This document shows positions 1 through 7,432 of a DNA stretch of 33,395 nt, piece by piece (positions within the stretch are counted from its first letter, which is position 1; each line of letters begins with the position of its first letter). Location: the NCBI GenBank assembly GCA_012522855.1, contig JAAYJQ010000016.1, forward strand, positions 1 through 33,395, written 5' to 3'. Made by a program: the position numbers and the translations under genes. This stretch comes from Bacteroidales bacterium (GTDB lineage Bacteria; Bacteroidota; Bacteroidia; Bacteroidales; UBA932). Below the pieces are notes generated by a model that did no database searches, was not told where the DNA came from, and saw only the letters and a list, made by a program, of their open reading frames with translations.

Positions 1-5
1 GAATT

Positions 6-164
6 ATGGCAAGAAAATCAGATGCAAAATTTGACGCCAAGCATAGCGCGAGAAACATAGTGAAGTGCATCCGCATGGATAAATCTCCGAAAACAGGTGC
101 CTATGTGTTCACGGAGCAGTTGATGGATGAAAGCGCAGCCAAGGATTTTTTCGACAAGAAGTAG
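6..164 (+). CDS. DUF4295 family small protein
   Basis: This 52-residue basic protein starts at the ATG at position 6 and ends with TAG at 162. The central stretch KSPKTGAYVF and the C-terminal AAKDFF are typical of the DUF4295 family, which is confined to Bacteroidota and usually encoded just after the ribosomal protein genes rpmB and rpmG and before ftsY. The following gene here is indeed ftsY; the ribosomal genes would lie upstream of the window. The function is unknown; the size, charge and neighbourhood suggest a ribosome-associated role, which is inference. A strong terminator follows, so it ends its operon. The protein is complete. Confidence 0.85.
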   Translation: MARKSDAKFDAKHSARNIVKCIRMDKSPKTGAYVFTEQLMDESAAKDFFDKK

Positions 165-189
165 TCTCTTGCATAACATAATAGGATCG

Positions 190-228
190 TGGCCCGAAGT
201 CGTCTTGACTCCGGGCCATTTTCTTTTT
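190..228 (+). terminator. Intrinsic terminator after the DUF4295 gene
   Basis: TGGCCCG (190-196) pairs with CGGGCCA (212-218). An inner AGTC/GACT stem closes a GTCTT loop. A T-rich run follows (219-228). It separates the ribosomal-protein transcript from ftsY. Confidence 0.85.
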
Positions 229-289
229 CCCGGGATGCCGGCTTGGAAATATTCTGCCGGGCGAAATGGGAGAAGGGGGATTTTTTTAT

Positions 290-297
290 TAAATTTG
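290..297 (+). promoter_or_regulatory. Putative Bacteroidota -7 element upstream of ftsY
   Basis: TAAATTTG matches the Bacteroidota -7 consensus TAnnTTTG and lies 55 bases before the ftsY ATG, after the terminator. No good -33 TTG is seen at the expected 19-21 base spacing, so the call is tentative. Confidence 0.4.
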
Positions 298-352
298 TAG
301 ATTAATCTGTTGTCCGGAAAGTTGCCGTGCAACGAACGAAGAATCAAGAAAC

Positions 353-1288
353 ATGGGCATATTCGACAGAGGGGTGAAAAAGACGAAGGAGAGCTTCTTT
401 CAGCGGCTTTCCCGCGCAGTGGTCGGCAAGTCCAAGGTCGACGACAACGTGCTGGACGCCATCGAGGAAGCGCTCGTGGCCTCTGATATGGGCGTGGATA
501 CAACGCTTAAGATCATCGACAGCCTGGAAGAGCGGGCCGGGCGGGACAAGTACGTGTCTTTCGACGAACTGGTGGATATGCTTCGGGACGAAATCGGGAA
601 ACTGCTGGACGTGGACGCCGAGGCAGCGCAGCCGGAAAACGTATTCGATTTCTCCCGCAAGCCCTTCGTGATCATGGTTGTAGGCGTGAACGGCGTGGGC
701 AAAACGACTACGATCGGAAAGTTGGCCGGCAACCTCCGCAAGCAGGGCAAGAAGGTGATGATCGGAGCCGCGGACACCTTCCGGGCCGCCGCTGTGGATC
801 AGCTGCAGATCTGGGCGGACCGCGCGGGCGTGGAGATCGTCAAGCAGGGGATGGGGGCAGACCCGGCCTCGGTCGCGTTCGACACTTTGAAATCCGCCGC
901 GGCAAAAGGGGCCGATGTGGTGTTGATCGACACGGCCGGTCGGCTCCACAACCGCATCGACCTTATGAACGAACTTACCAAGATCCGCAACGTGATGCGC
1001 AAGGTCATTCCGGACGCCCCGCACGAAGTGCTGCTGGTGCTGGACGCTTCCACCGGTCAGAACGCCTATCAGCAGGCAAAGGAATTCTCTCGCGCGACGG
1101 ACATTACGTCGCTTGCCGTCACGAAACTCGACGGAACCGCCAAGGGCGGTGTCGTGATCGGCATCGTGGACCAGTTGAAGGTCCCGGTGAAATTCGTCGG
1201 AATCGGAGAGGGGATCGACGACCTGAAAGTGTTCGACAAGAAAGAATTCGTCCATTCTTTGTTCTCTAGAGAAGATATTGATAAATAA
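353..1288 (+). CDS. ftsY: Signal recognition particle receptor FtsY
   Basis: FtsY is the SRP receptor GTPase that docks ribosome-SRP complexes at the inner membrane for co-translational insertion. The 311-residue protein has an N-terminal helical N domain (about residues 1-95) and an SRP-type G domain. G1 is GVNGVGKT (111-118), then DTFRAAAVDQ (141-150), G3 DTAGR (193-197), G4 TKLD (257-260), and a C-terminal GIGEGIDDLKVF closing motif. It lacks the long acidic A domain of E. coli FtsY, as is usual in Bacteroidota. It is the first gene of a dense + strand run; pheT starts 12 bases after its stop. In many Bacteroidales ftsY is followed by rimO, so the pheT neighbour is a local arrangement. Confidence 0.97.
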   Translation: MGIFDRGVKKTKESFFQRLSRAVVGKSKVDDNVLDAIEEALVASDMGVDTTLKIIDSLEERAGRDKYVSFDELVDMLRDEIGKLLDVDAEAAQPENVFDFSRKPFVIMVVGVNGVGKTTTIGKLAGNLRKQGKKVMIGAADTFRAAAVDQLQIWADRAGVEIVKQGMGADPASVAFDTLKSAAAKGADVVLIDTAGRLHNRIDLMNELTKIRNVMRKVIPDAPHEVLLVLDASTGQNAYQQAKEFSRATDITSLAVTKLDGTAKGGVVIGIVDQLKVPVKFVGIGEGIDDLKVFDKKEFVHSLFSREDIDK

Positions 1289-1300
1289 TTATTTGCATAC

Positions 1301-3748
1301 ATGAAACTCTCTTACGATTGGCTCAAGGATTATCTGGAATCCGATCTCAGTCCCCGACAGATCGCAGATGCGATGACGGCGATCGGCATCGAGGTGGATT
1401 CCGTGGAGGAACAGGAGGAAATTCCCGGCGGACTGGCCGGAGTGGTGGTCGCTGAAGTACTTACCTGCGAACCCCATCCGGATTCCGATCATCTGCATGT
1501 TACGACGGTGAATGACGGGACTTCCGAGCCGCTGACCGTGGTCTGCGGAGCTCCAAACGTGGCGGCAGGCCAGAAGGTCCTTTTCGCCAGGATCGGCACC
1601 GTCCTCCCGGGTGACTTCAAGATCAAGAAGTCCAAGATCCGGGGCGTGGAATCCTTCGGCATGATCTGCGCCGAGGATGAACTCGGAATCGGCAATGACC
1701 ATACAGGCATCCTGGTGCTGCCCGCCGACGCGAAAGTCGGCACGCCCGCGAAGGACTACCTGCGCCTCAAGACCGAAGCCGTGATTGAATATGAAATTAC
1801 CGCGAACCGTGTGGACGCGGCCTCCCATCTCGGGGTCGCGCGTGATCTCCATGCCTGGATGACGGCCAACCATATTCCCTGCAAATTGACGTATCCGGAC
1901 GTCTCCGCCTTCCGCGAAGGAAGCGGCGCGTCCATCCCGATCGAGATTCAGGATCCCTCGGCGGCGCCGAAGTACACCGGCACAACGATCCGCGGCGTGA
2001 AGGTCGGCCCTTCCCCGGAATGGCTTCAGAAGAGACTGATGAGCATAGGCCTGAAACCGATCGACAACATCGTGGACATTTCCAACTTCGTGCTCTTTGA
2101 GACCGGTCAGCCTCTGCACACTTTCGATGCGGACAAGATCAGCGGCGGGAAGGTGATCGTGCGCCGAGCGAAGCCGGAGGAGAAGTTCATGACCCTTGAC
2201 GGGGTGGAACGCTTTCTCGTTCCGGAGGACATCGTGATTGCGAACGACGATGCGCCCATGTGCCTTGCAGGCGTTTTCGGAGGGATCGATTCGGGCGTCA
2301 GCGATTCGACCGTCAACATATTCCTGGAAAGCGCCGCTTTCGATCCCGTCTCCATCCGCAAGACATCGAAAAAGCACGGCCTCCAGACCGACGCCGCCTA
2401 CCGCTTCGAACGATTCACAGATCCCGGTTCCATCGTGGAATATGCAGCCAAACGGGCTGCGCTCCTGATTCAGGAATGCGCCGGCGGTGAAATCGTCGGA
2501 ACGATGCAGGTGGAAAATCCGGTTCCGATCGAAAAGAAAGTGATCGATCTGGACTACGCCCGCCTTGAAGCCTTCATCGGCCAGACGCTCGGGTACGGCA
2601 CGATTGAAAGAATCCTCGAATGCCTCGGTTACGACTTCCTCGAGAAGCGTCCGGGGGGCGCCAAGGTCGCCGTTCCGACCTGGATGCAGGATGTCACCCG
2701 CGAATGTGACGTGGCGGAAGAAATCCTCCGGATTTACGGTTACAACAACATCGAACTGCCGATGCACATGAAGATGTCCGTCAATGCGACCCCGACCCCT
2801 GAACCGGAAGCGCTCCGCAACGGAATTTCCAACTTCTTGGCCGCCAATGGATTCGTGGAAATAATGAACAATTCGCTCACGAAGTCGGCTTACTATGCGG
2901 GCTGCGAGACTTTCCCGGAGGAACAATGCGTCCGGATCGTGAACCCGCTGAGCTCCGACTTGAATGTGATGCGCCAGACTTTACTGTTCAACGGGCTGGA
3001 GGTGATCGCCTATAATGTGAACCGTCAGCGCGCGTTTATGAAACTCTTTGAATATGGCTCCGTCTACAAACGGAATCCGGAGGGAGACGCCAAAACGCTT
3101 GACTCCTACGAAGAACATCCCTGTTTTGCCCTGTTCCTCACCGGAACAGCGGACAAGTCCTGGAACGTCCAGCCCGGCAAGAGCGATTTCTTCCGGTTGA
3201 AAGGCTACGTGGAACTGCTCCTGAAGCGGTTCGGCGCGGATCTCAGCCAGATGGAAGCGAGACCTGCCCCCGCCGACCTGTTCCGGGAGGGCGTCTCCTA
3301 TTCGCTTCCCGGTCAGCACCTTCCGCTGGCGGTGGTCGGTTCGGTCGCCCCGGCGCTCGCGAAGAAATTCGATGTACGACAGCCCGTCTTCGCCGCGGAA
3401 ATCAACTGGTTCACCCTGTTCGAACTGATCAAACGGAACAAAGTGACATTCAAAGAAATGCCCAGGTTCCCCGAAGTGCGTCGCGACCTCGCCCTTCTGC
3501 TGGATGAAAGCATCCGCTATGCCGATTTGCAGAAGAGCGCGTTCCGCGTCGCGAAGAAGTTGTTGAAACAAGTTTCGCTCTTCGATGTCTATCGCGGTGA
3601 CAAGATTCCCGCGGACAAGAAGCAGTATGCCCTGAATTTCGTGCTTCAGGATCTGGAGAAGACTTTGACGGACGAGGATGTGGAGCGGGTGATGGGCAAA
3701 CTGATCTCTACGTTCCGGAACGAATACGGCGCCACGCTCAGAGATTAG
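1301..3748 (+). CDS. pheT: Phenylalanyl-tRNA synthetase beta subunit
   Basis: This is the large subunit of the heterotetrameric PheRS, which charges tRNA-Phe; the beta subunit carries the editing and tRNA-binding modules. At 815 residues it is full length. In order: an N-terminal strand-rich start (MKLSYDWLKDYL), an EMAP-like tRNA-binding domain (about 40-150), a B3/B4 editing domain (about 210-360), a B5 domain (about 400-470), a degenerate catalytic-like core, and a C-terminal ferredoxin-fold anticodon-binding domain (about 720-815, beginning RFPEVRRDLALLL). The alpha subunit pheS is not next to it, as often in Bacteroidota. It lies 12 bases after ftsY and 3 bases before the DUF4296 gene, so co-transcription is likely. 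Confidence 0.97.
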   Translation: MKLSYDWLKDYLESDLSPRQIADAMTAIGIEVDSVEEQEEIPGGLAGVVVAEVLTCEPHPDSDHLHVTTVNDGTSEPLTVVCGAPNVAAGQKVLFARIGTVLPGDFKIKKSKIRGVESFGMICAEDELGIGNDHTGILVLPADAKVGTPAKDYLRLKTEAVIEYEITANRVDAASHLGVARDLHAWMTANHIPCKLTYPDVSAFREGSGASIPIEIQDPSAAPKYTGTTIRGVKVGPSPEWLQKRLMSIGLKPIDNIVDISNFVLFETGQPLHTFDADKISGGKVIVRRAKPEEKFMTLDGVERFLVPEDIVIANDDAPMCLAGVFGGIDSGVSDSTVNIFLESAAFDPVSIRKTSKKHGLQTDAAYRFERFTDPGSIVEYAAKRAALLIQECAGGEIVGTMQVENPVPIEKKVIDLDYARLEAFIGQTLGYGTIERILECLGYDFLEKRPGGAKVAVPTWMQDVTRECDVAEEILRIYGYNNIELPMHMKMSVNATPTPEPEALRNGISNFLAANGFVEIMNNSLTKSAYYAGCETFPEEQCVRIVNPLSSDLNVMRQTLLFNGLEVIAYNVNRQRAFMKLFEYGSVYKRNPEGDAKTLDSYEEHPCFALFLTGTADKSWNVQPGKSDFFRLKGYVELLLKRFGADLSQMEARPAPADLFREGVSYSLPGQHLPLAVVGSVAPALAKKFDVRQPVFAAEINWFTLFELIKRNKVTFKEMPRFPEVRRDLALLLDESIRYADLQKSAFRVAKKLLKQVSLFDVYRGDKIPADKKQYALNFVLQDLEKTLTDEDVERVMGKLISTFRNEYGATLRD

Positions 3749-3751
3749 GAT

Positions 3752-4309
3752 ATGAACCGGCCGCTCAAGATCGTTCTGCTGATCGCCGTCCTTGTTTCGA
3801 TGGCGGTTGCTTGCACCCGGGAAGCGAGGTTGATTCCCCGCCGGAAGATGCAGCGGATCTATCGTGAAATGCTGCTGGCCGACCAATGGCTGGATGCCAA
3901 CTACGAGCTGAGGGAGCAGGCGGATACGATGTGGTTCTACGAGCCGATCTTCGAGAAATACGGCTACACAGTCGCTGATTATCGAAAAAGCGTGGAACAC
4001 TACCTCTACGATCCCGACCGGTATATCTATATGCTCGAAGCGGTTTCTAAAAGCCTGAAACGGGATGCGGAGCGGTTGAACCGGGAGGTCACGGCTGAAC
4101 AACGACTCAGGCAGATGCTGGATTCGTTGTCCCGCGTGACCGGCTTCACTCCGACCTATGTCCTGTATCAGGCCCTGTTCACGGCTCCCGTGATGCAGGA
4201 CCGTATCCGGATTGTCCGAGATGAAAAGGGTTTTTATCTTCCTGAAAAAGTAGTGGAAGACACCCTCTTCCACGGTCCCCGACTCATCATCAAGGAAAAG
4301 GAGCCATGA
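3752..4309 (+). CDS. DUF4296 domain lipoprotein
   Basis: The 185-residue product has an N-terminal signal peptide with a hydrophobic core (IVLLIAVLVSMAVAC) and a lipobox cysteine at about residue 21, so it is predicted to be a lipoprotein. The rest fits DUF4296, a Bacteroidota family: an N-terminal helix containing EMLLADQWL and a later motif around FEKYGYTVADYRKSVEHYL. No enzymatic residues are evident and the function is unknown. The start lies 3 bases after the pheT stop, and its final codons overlap the next gene by ATGA, which suggests translational coupling with the amidohydrolase. Confidence 0.85.
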   Translation: MNRPLKIVLLIAVLVSMAVACTREARLIPRRKMQRIYREMLLADQWLDANYELREQADTMWFYEPIFEKYGYTVADYRKSVEHYLYDPDRYIYMLEAVSKSLKRDAERLNREVTAEQRLRQMLDSLSRVTGFTPTYVLYQALFTAPVMQDRIRIVRDEKGFYLPEKVVEDTLFHGPRLIIKEKEP

Positions 4310-5493
4310 ATCGGGTGGCCGCGCGATACCTTTACACCCTGGATCGGGAAGAACCGATCCGGAACGGCTTTGTGGAATATGACGACACCGGCGCCGTGAC
4401 TGCTACGGGGGTCTGCCCTGATCCGCGGAAAGAGGAGCGATTCCTGGACGGAGCTCTGGTCCCCGGATTCGTCAACGCGCATTGCCACATCGAGCTCTCC
4501 TATCTGAAAGGCTTGTTCAGGAAAGGAACCGGAATGGCCGGATTCATCGACCAGATCAACGCGTTGCGGGATACGCGGACGCAGGAACAGAAACTGGACA
4601 GCATCCGACATTGGATGGGGGTTTTGTGGAACCGGGGCGTTTCCGCCATGGCCGACATCAGCAACTGCGCCGATTCCTTCGCGATCAAACAGGCTTCGCC
4701 GATGTACACCTGGACCTTTTTGGAAGTGTTCGGAACGGAGCCCGAAGACTGCGGGGCGGTGATGGACCGGGTGTCCGAACTCCATCGCACAGCCGCTTCC
4801 TTCGGTCTCGATGCAGCCCCGACCCCGCACGCTTGCTACACCATGAGCCCCGAACTGCTGACCGCTTCCGCGCGGGAAGGTCTGAAATCGGGATACCTGT
4901 CTTTTCACAGTCAGGAGTCGCCGGAAGAGGAGGAAATGCTGAAGTACGGCTCCGGCCGCCTGTGGCGGAACCGCAAGGACGCAGGCATGTCGGTACCTCC
5001 TGTCACCGGGAAGTCTTCATTGCTGTATTTCCTCGACCGGCTCGCGCAGGCAGGCCAGGCGCCTTTCGAGGAACACATCCTGCTGGTTCATGAGGTCTGC
5101 CTCGACCAGGAAGGAATCGATGCGCTCCGCAAGATGCTGCTGCGTCCCTTCATCGCCCTCTGTCCGCAGTCGAATCTGTTCATCCACAACGCCCTGCCTC
5201 CGATCCCGCTGATGCGGGCCAACGGACTCAAACTGACGGTCGGCACGGACGCTCTCTCCAGCAACGATGACCTAGATATGGTACGGGAATTGTATTGCAT
5301 CCAGAAGCATTTCCCCGAGGTCGGCTTGTCCGAAATGCTCGGCTGGGCTTGTCTGAACGGGGCGGAATTCTTGTCCAAGGCATCCGTCCTGGGATCGATC
5401 GAGGCAGGCAAGCGGCCCGGCTTGGTGTTCATTGATCATTTGGACGCGGACGGCCGCCTGACGGCCGGAAGCACGTCTCATAGAATTGTGTAG
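4306..5493 (+). CDS. Amidohydrolase-superfamily deaminase or chlorohydrolase-like protein
   Basis: The 395-residue protein belongs to the metal-dependent amidohydrolase superfamily, ATZ/TRZ and guanine-deaminase-like branch. The visible metal-site motifs are GFVNAHCHIELSYL (HxH), SFHSQESPEEEE (third His), LLVHEVCL (fourth His) and GTDALSSNDDLDM (metal-binding Asp). Relatives deaminate purines, aminodeoxyfutalosine or S-adenosylhomocysteine; the substrate cannot be read from the sequence. The protein is cytosolic, with no signal peptide. The ATG overlaps the TGA of the DUF4296 gene, and the radical SAM gene begins 3 bases after its stop. A role in nucleoside salvage would fit deoC further down the run, but that is only inference. 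Confidence 0.85.
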   Translation: MNRVAARYLYTLDREEPIRNGFVEYDDTGAVTATGVCPDPRKEERFLDGALVPGFVNAHCHIELSYLKGLFRKGTGMAGFIDQINALRDTRTQEQKLDSIRHWMGVLWNRGVSAMADISNCADSFAIKQASPMYTWTFLEVFGTEPEDCGAVMDRVSELHRTAASFGLDAAPTPHACYTMSPELLTASAREGLKSGYLSFHSQESPEEEEMLKYGSGRLWRNRKDAGMSVPPVTGKSSLLYFLDRLAQAGQAPFEEHILLVHEVCLDQEGIDALRKMLLRPFIALCPQSNLFIHNALPPIPLMRANGLKLTVGTDALSSNDDLDMVRELYCIQKHFPEVGLSEMLGWACLNGAEFLSKASVLGSIEAGKRPGLVFIDHLDADGRLTAGSTSHRIV

Positions 5494-5496
5494 GAT

Positions 5497-6252
5497 ATGT
5501 TACGGGAAGAACTGGTCTTCGGACCCATCCACTCCAGAAGGCTTGGCGCTTCGTTGGGAATCAATCTGCTTCCCACGAAAGGGAAATTGTGCAATTTCGA
5601 CTGCATCTATTGCGAGTGCGGCTGGAACAAGGACGGCCGGGTCGACGAGAAACTGCCCGCGGCAGAGGATCTCCGGAAGGCCCTGACCGCGAAACTTGAG
5701 GATTGCAAAGCGGCTGACATCGCAATCGACTCGATTACGTTTTCAGGGGACGGAGAACCGACTTTGAATCCGGATTTTCCCCGGATCGTGGACATTGCCC
5801 TGGAACTTCGCGATCGGTATTATCCCGCCGCGAAAGTCAGCGTGCTCTCGAACGCCACCCGGATCGGTCGGGAGGACATCTTTCAGGCCCTGCGGAAGGT
5901 GGACAATCCGATTCTGAAACTGGATGCTCCCACGGACGAACTGGTCCGGAGGATCAATCAGCCGCAAGGAACTTATCATGTCGCGGAAATCGTGGAGAAT
6001 CTGAAGAAATTCAACGGGGACTTCGTGCTTCAGACCATGTTTCTGAAATCACCGTACTTCGATTCCTCCGACCCGGAGGTGTTGGGTCCCTGGATGGATC
6101 TGGTGCGGGAACTCCGGCCCCGCGAAGTGATGGTCTACACACTTGACCGCAAAGCGCCTGCTCAGCACCTGGAGAAATTCTCCGAAGAAGAGATGGAAGA
6201 GCTGGTAAAGCCCTTGATGGACGAGGGCTTCAAGATACAAATTCGTAGTTGA
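5497..6252 (+). CDS. Radical SAM protein (COG0731-like)
   Basis: This 251-residue protein opens with FGPIHSRRLGASLGIN followed by the radical SAM cluster motif CNFDCIYCECG, a CxxxCxxC that holds a [4Fe-4S] cluster and S-adenosylmethionine. A FSGDGEPTLNP segment matches the GGE-type SAM-binding region. The N-terminal arrangement is typical of the bacterial branch of COG0731, named after archaeal wyosine synthetase; the bacterial members have no established substrate. It sits 3 bases after the amidohydrolase and 6 bases before deoC in the same run. No extra C-terminal iron-sulfur cluster motif is seen. Confidence 0.85.
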   Translation: MLREELVFGPIHSRRLGASLGINLLPTKGKLCNFDCIYCECGWNKDGRVDEKLPAAEDLRKALTAKLEDCKAADIAIDSITFSGDGEPTLNPDFPRIVDIALELRDRYYPAAKVSVLSNATRIGREDIFQALRKVDNPILKLDAPTDELVRRINQPQGTYHVAEIVENLKKFNGDFVLQTMFLKSPYFDSSDPEVLGPWMDLVRELRPREVMVYTLDRKAPAQHLEKFSEEEMEELVKPLMDEGFKIQIRS

Positions 6253-6258
6253 TCGCAT

Positions 6259-7152
6259 ATGGAAGAACTATTTAAGCGCTATGGTTACGCTCCGGACAAG
6301 GAGCGGATCAGCAAAAGCCTGGATGTCATTGCATCCGGCATCGACAGCGTGCTGTCTCCCGAAGTCCTCCGTTCCTGCCTATCCTTTCAGGATCTCACGA
6401 CCTTGCATACGGAAGACACGCCCGCATCGGTCGCGAAATTCGTTGAAAGGGTCAATTCTTTCGTGACGGACTACCCGTCGTATCCGCTGCCCGCATCGGT
6501 CTGTGTGTTCTCGAATTTCGCCTCTCTGGTCAAGAAGTCCCTGAAGAGTCCGGAAGTACGCGTGACCACCGTTTCCGCCTGTTTCCCGACCTCTCAGAGT
6601 TTTCTGGAAGTGAAAGCCCGCGAATGCGAGCTTGCCGTGGAATACGGGGCGGATGAGATCGACATCGTTCTGCCGCTCAACGCTTTTCTGGAGGGCGATT
6701 TTGATACCGTTCGCGATGAGATAGGCACGCTACGGGACGTGGTCGACGGCACGGCGGAGAGATTCGGACGCCAAGTCATCCTCAAAGTTATTCTCGAGAC
6801 CGGATTGCTGGTGATGCCCGAGAAGATTGCCCATGCTTCCTTCCTCGCGATGGAAGCCGGAGCCGATTTCATCAAGACCTCCACAGGCAAGGTGCCGGTC
6901 AACGCCACACCGATGGCTGCCTATGTGATGTGCTGCTGCATCAAGGCCTATTATGAAAAGACCGGCCGCAAGGTGGGATTCAAGGCTGCCGGCGGTATTT
7001 CCACAGCGAAGGATGCCGCGGTATACTATTTCATCGTGAAATCCGTCCTGGGCAGCGGATGGCTGAACAAGGACTTGTTCCGTTTCGGAGTCAGCCGGCT
7101 TGCGAATGCTTTGTTGTCGGCCATCGAGCAGAAGACCGTAACGTATTTCTAA
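6259..7152 (+). CDS. deoC: Deoxyribose-phosphate aldolase
   Basis: DeoC cleaves 2-deoxyribose-5-phosphate to glyceraldehyde-3-phosphate and acetaldehyde in deoxynucleoside catabolism. The 297-residue protein is a class I TIM-barrel aldolase. The Schiff-base lysine is K206 in ADFIKTSTGK, the proton-relay lysine is K242 in GFKAAGGIST, and the barrel strand LKVILETGLL precedes them. It has a longer N-terminal helical part than E. coli DeoC, as in other Bacteroidota. It is the last gene of the ftsY run. Its final four bases overlap a possible antisense small ORF (7149-7316). No clear terminator directly follows its stop. Confidence 0.95.
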   Translation: MEELFKRYGYAPDKERISKSLDVIASGIDSVLSPEVLRSCLSFQDLTTLHTEDTPASVAKFVERVNSFVTDYPSYPLPASVCVFSNFASLVKKSLKSPEVRVTTVSACFPTSQSFLEVKARECELAVEYGADEIDIVLPLNAFLEGDFDTVRDEIGTLRDVVDGTAERFGRQVILKVILETGLLVMPEKIAHASFLAMEAGADFIKTSTGKVPVNATPMAAYVMCCCIKAYYEKTGRKVGFKAAGGISTAKDAAVYYFIVKSVLGSGWLNKDLFRFGVSRLANALLSAIEQKTVTYF

Positions 7153-7316
7153 CTCACGGGCTGACGAAATACCCCGCGCTTCCGATGCTCCACAATCTTG
7201 GTTTTGTACCTTTGCGTCTGTGCAGCCGGCGCTGAAAAAGCGGCCGGGAGCACTGCAGCAAGGAAAATCAGAAAGTTTCTGAACAAGCGGATCCGCTTTT
7301 TTGCAAGAAAATCCAT
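7149..7316 (-). CDS. Possible 55-residue secreted small protein (uncertain)
   Basis: Read on the - strand, an ATG at 7316 opens 55 codons ending in TAG at 7149. The peptide has a basic start (KKRIRLFR), a hydrophobic core (NFLIFLAAVLPAAF), an SAPAA cleavage-like site and a short basic tail of about 20 residues, like a signal peptide with a tiny mature product. Against it: no TAnnTTTG element is visible upstream on this strand, the third-position base pattern is not clearly coding, and the opposite strand carries a good promoter and hairpins. No known family is recognised. Confidence 0.22.
   Translation of the reverse strand: MDFLAKKRIRLFRNFLIFLAAVLPAAFSAPAAQTQRYKTKIVEHRKRGVFRQPVS
7207..7302 (+). 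ncRNA. Candidate structured small RNA or long leader
   Basis: TACCTTTG (7207-7214) is a perfect -7 element with no gene start for over 200 bases. Downstream are three hairpins. GTGC/GCAC plus CCGGC/GCCGG plus GC/GC (7220-7253) close a TGAAAAA loop. CAGAA/TTCTG lies at 7269-7281. AAGCG/CGCTT closes GATC at 7285-7298 and is followed by six Ts, a weak terminator. A transcript of about 85 bases would fit. Alternatively, CACTGCA (7251-7257) pairs with TGCAGTG (7316-7322), which would make this part of a longer leader of the next gene. No known RNA family is recognised. Confidence 0.28.
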
Positions 7317-7407
7317 GCAGTGAAGGTCTGTGACCCCCGGTGAATCGGCAAGGGTCCGGTCTTTCGTACTTACCCGTGGAATATTTCATTCTACGGATGG
7401 TCTCCGG

Positions 7408-7415
7408 TAACTTTG
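7408..7415 (+). promoter_or_regulatory. -7 element for the HExxH lipoprotein gene
   Basis: TAACTTTG matches TAnnTTTG and lies 17 bases before the ATG at 7433, giving a short 5' leader. The -33 element is not obvious. Confidence 0.5.
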
Positions 7416-7432
7416 CCTTTGAACAATAAACT

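Noticed and set aside
1289..2926. Long antisense frame opposite pheT (545 codons)
   Set aside because: High GC opens many antisense frames. It has no recognisable domain, while the + strand encodes a complete PheT.
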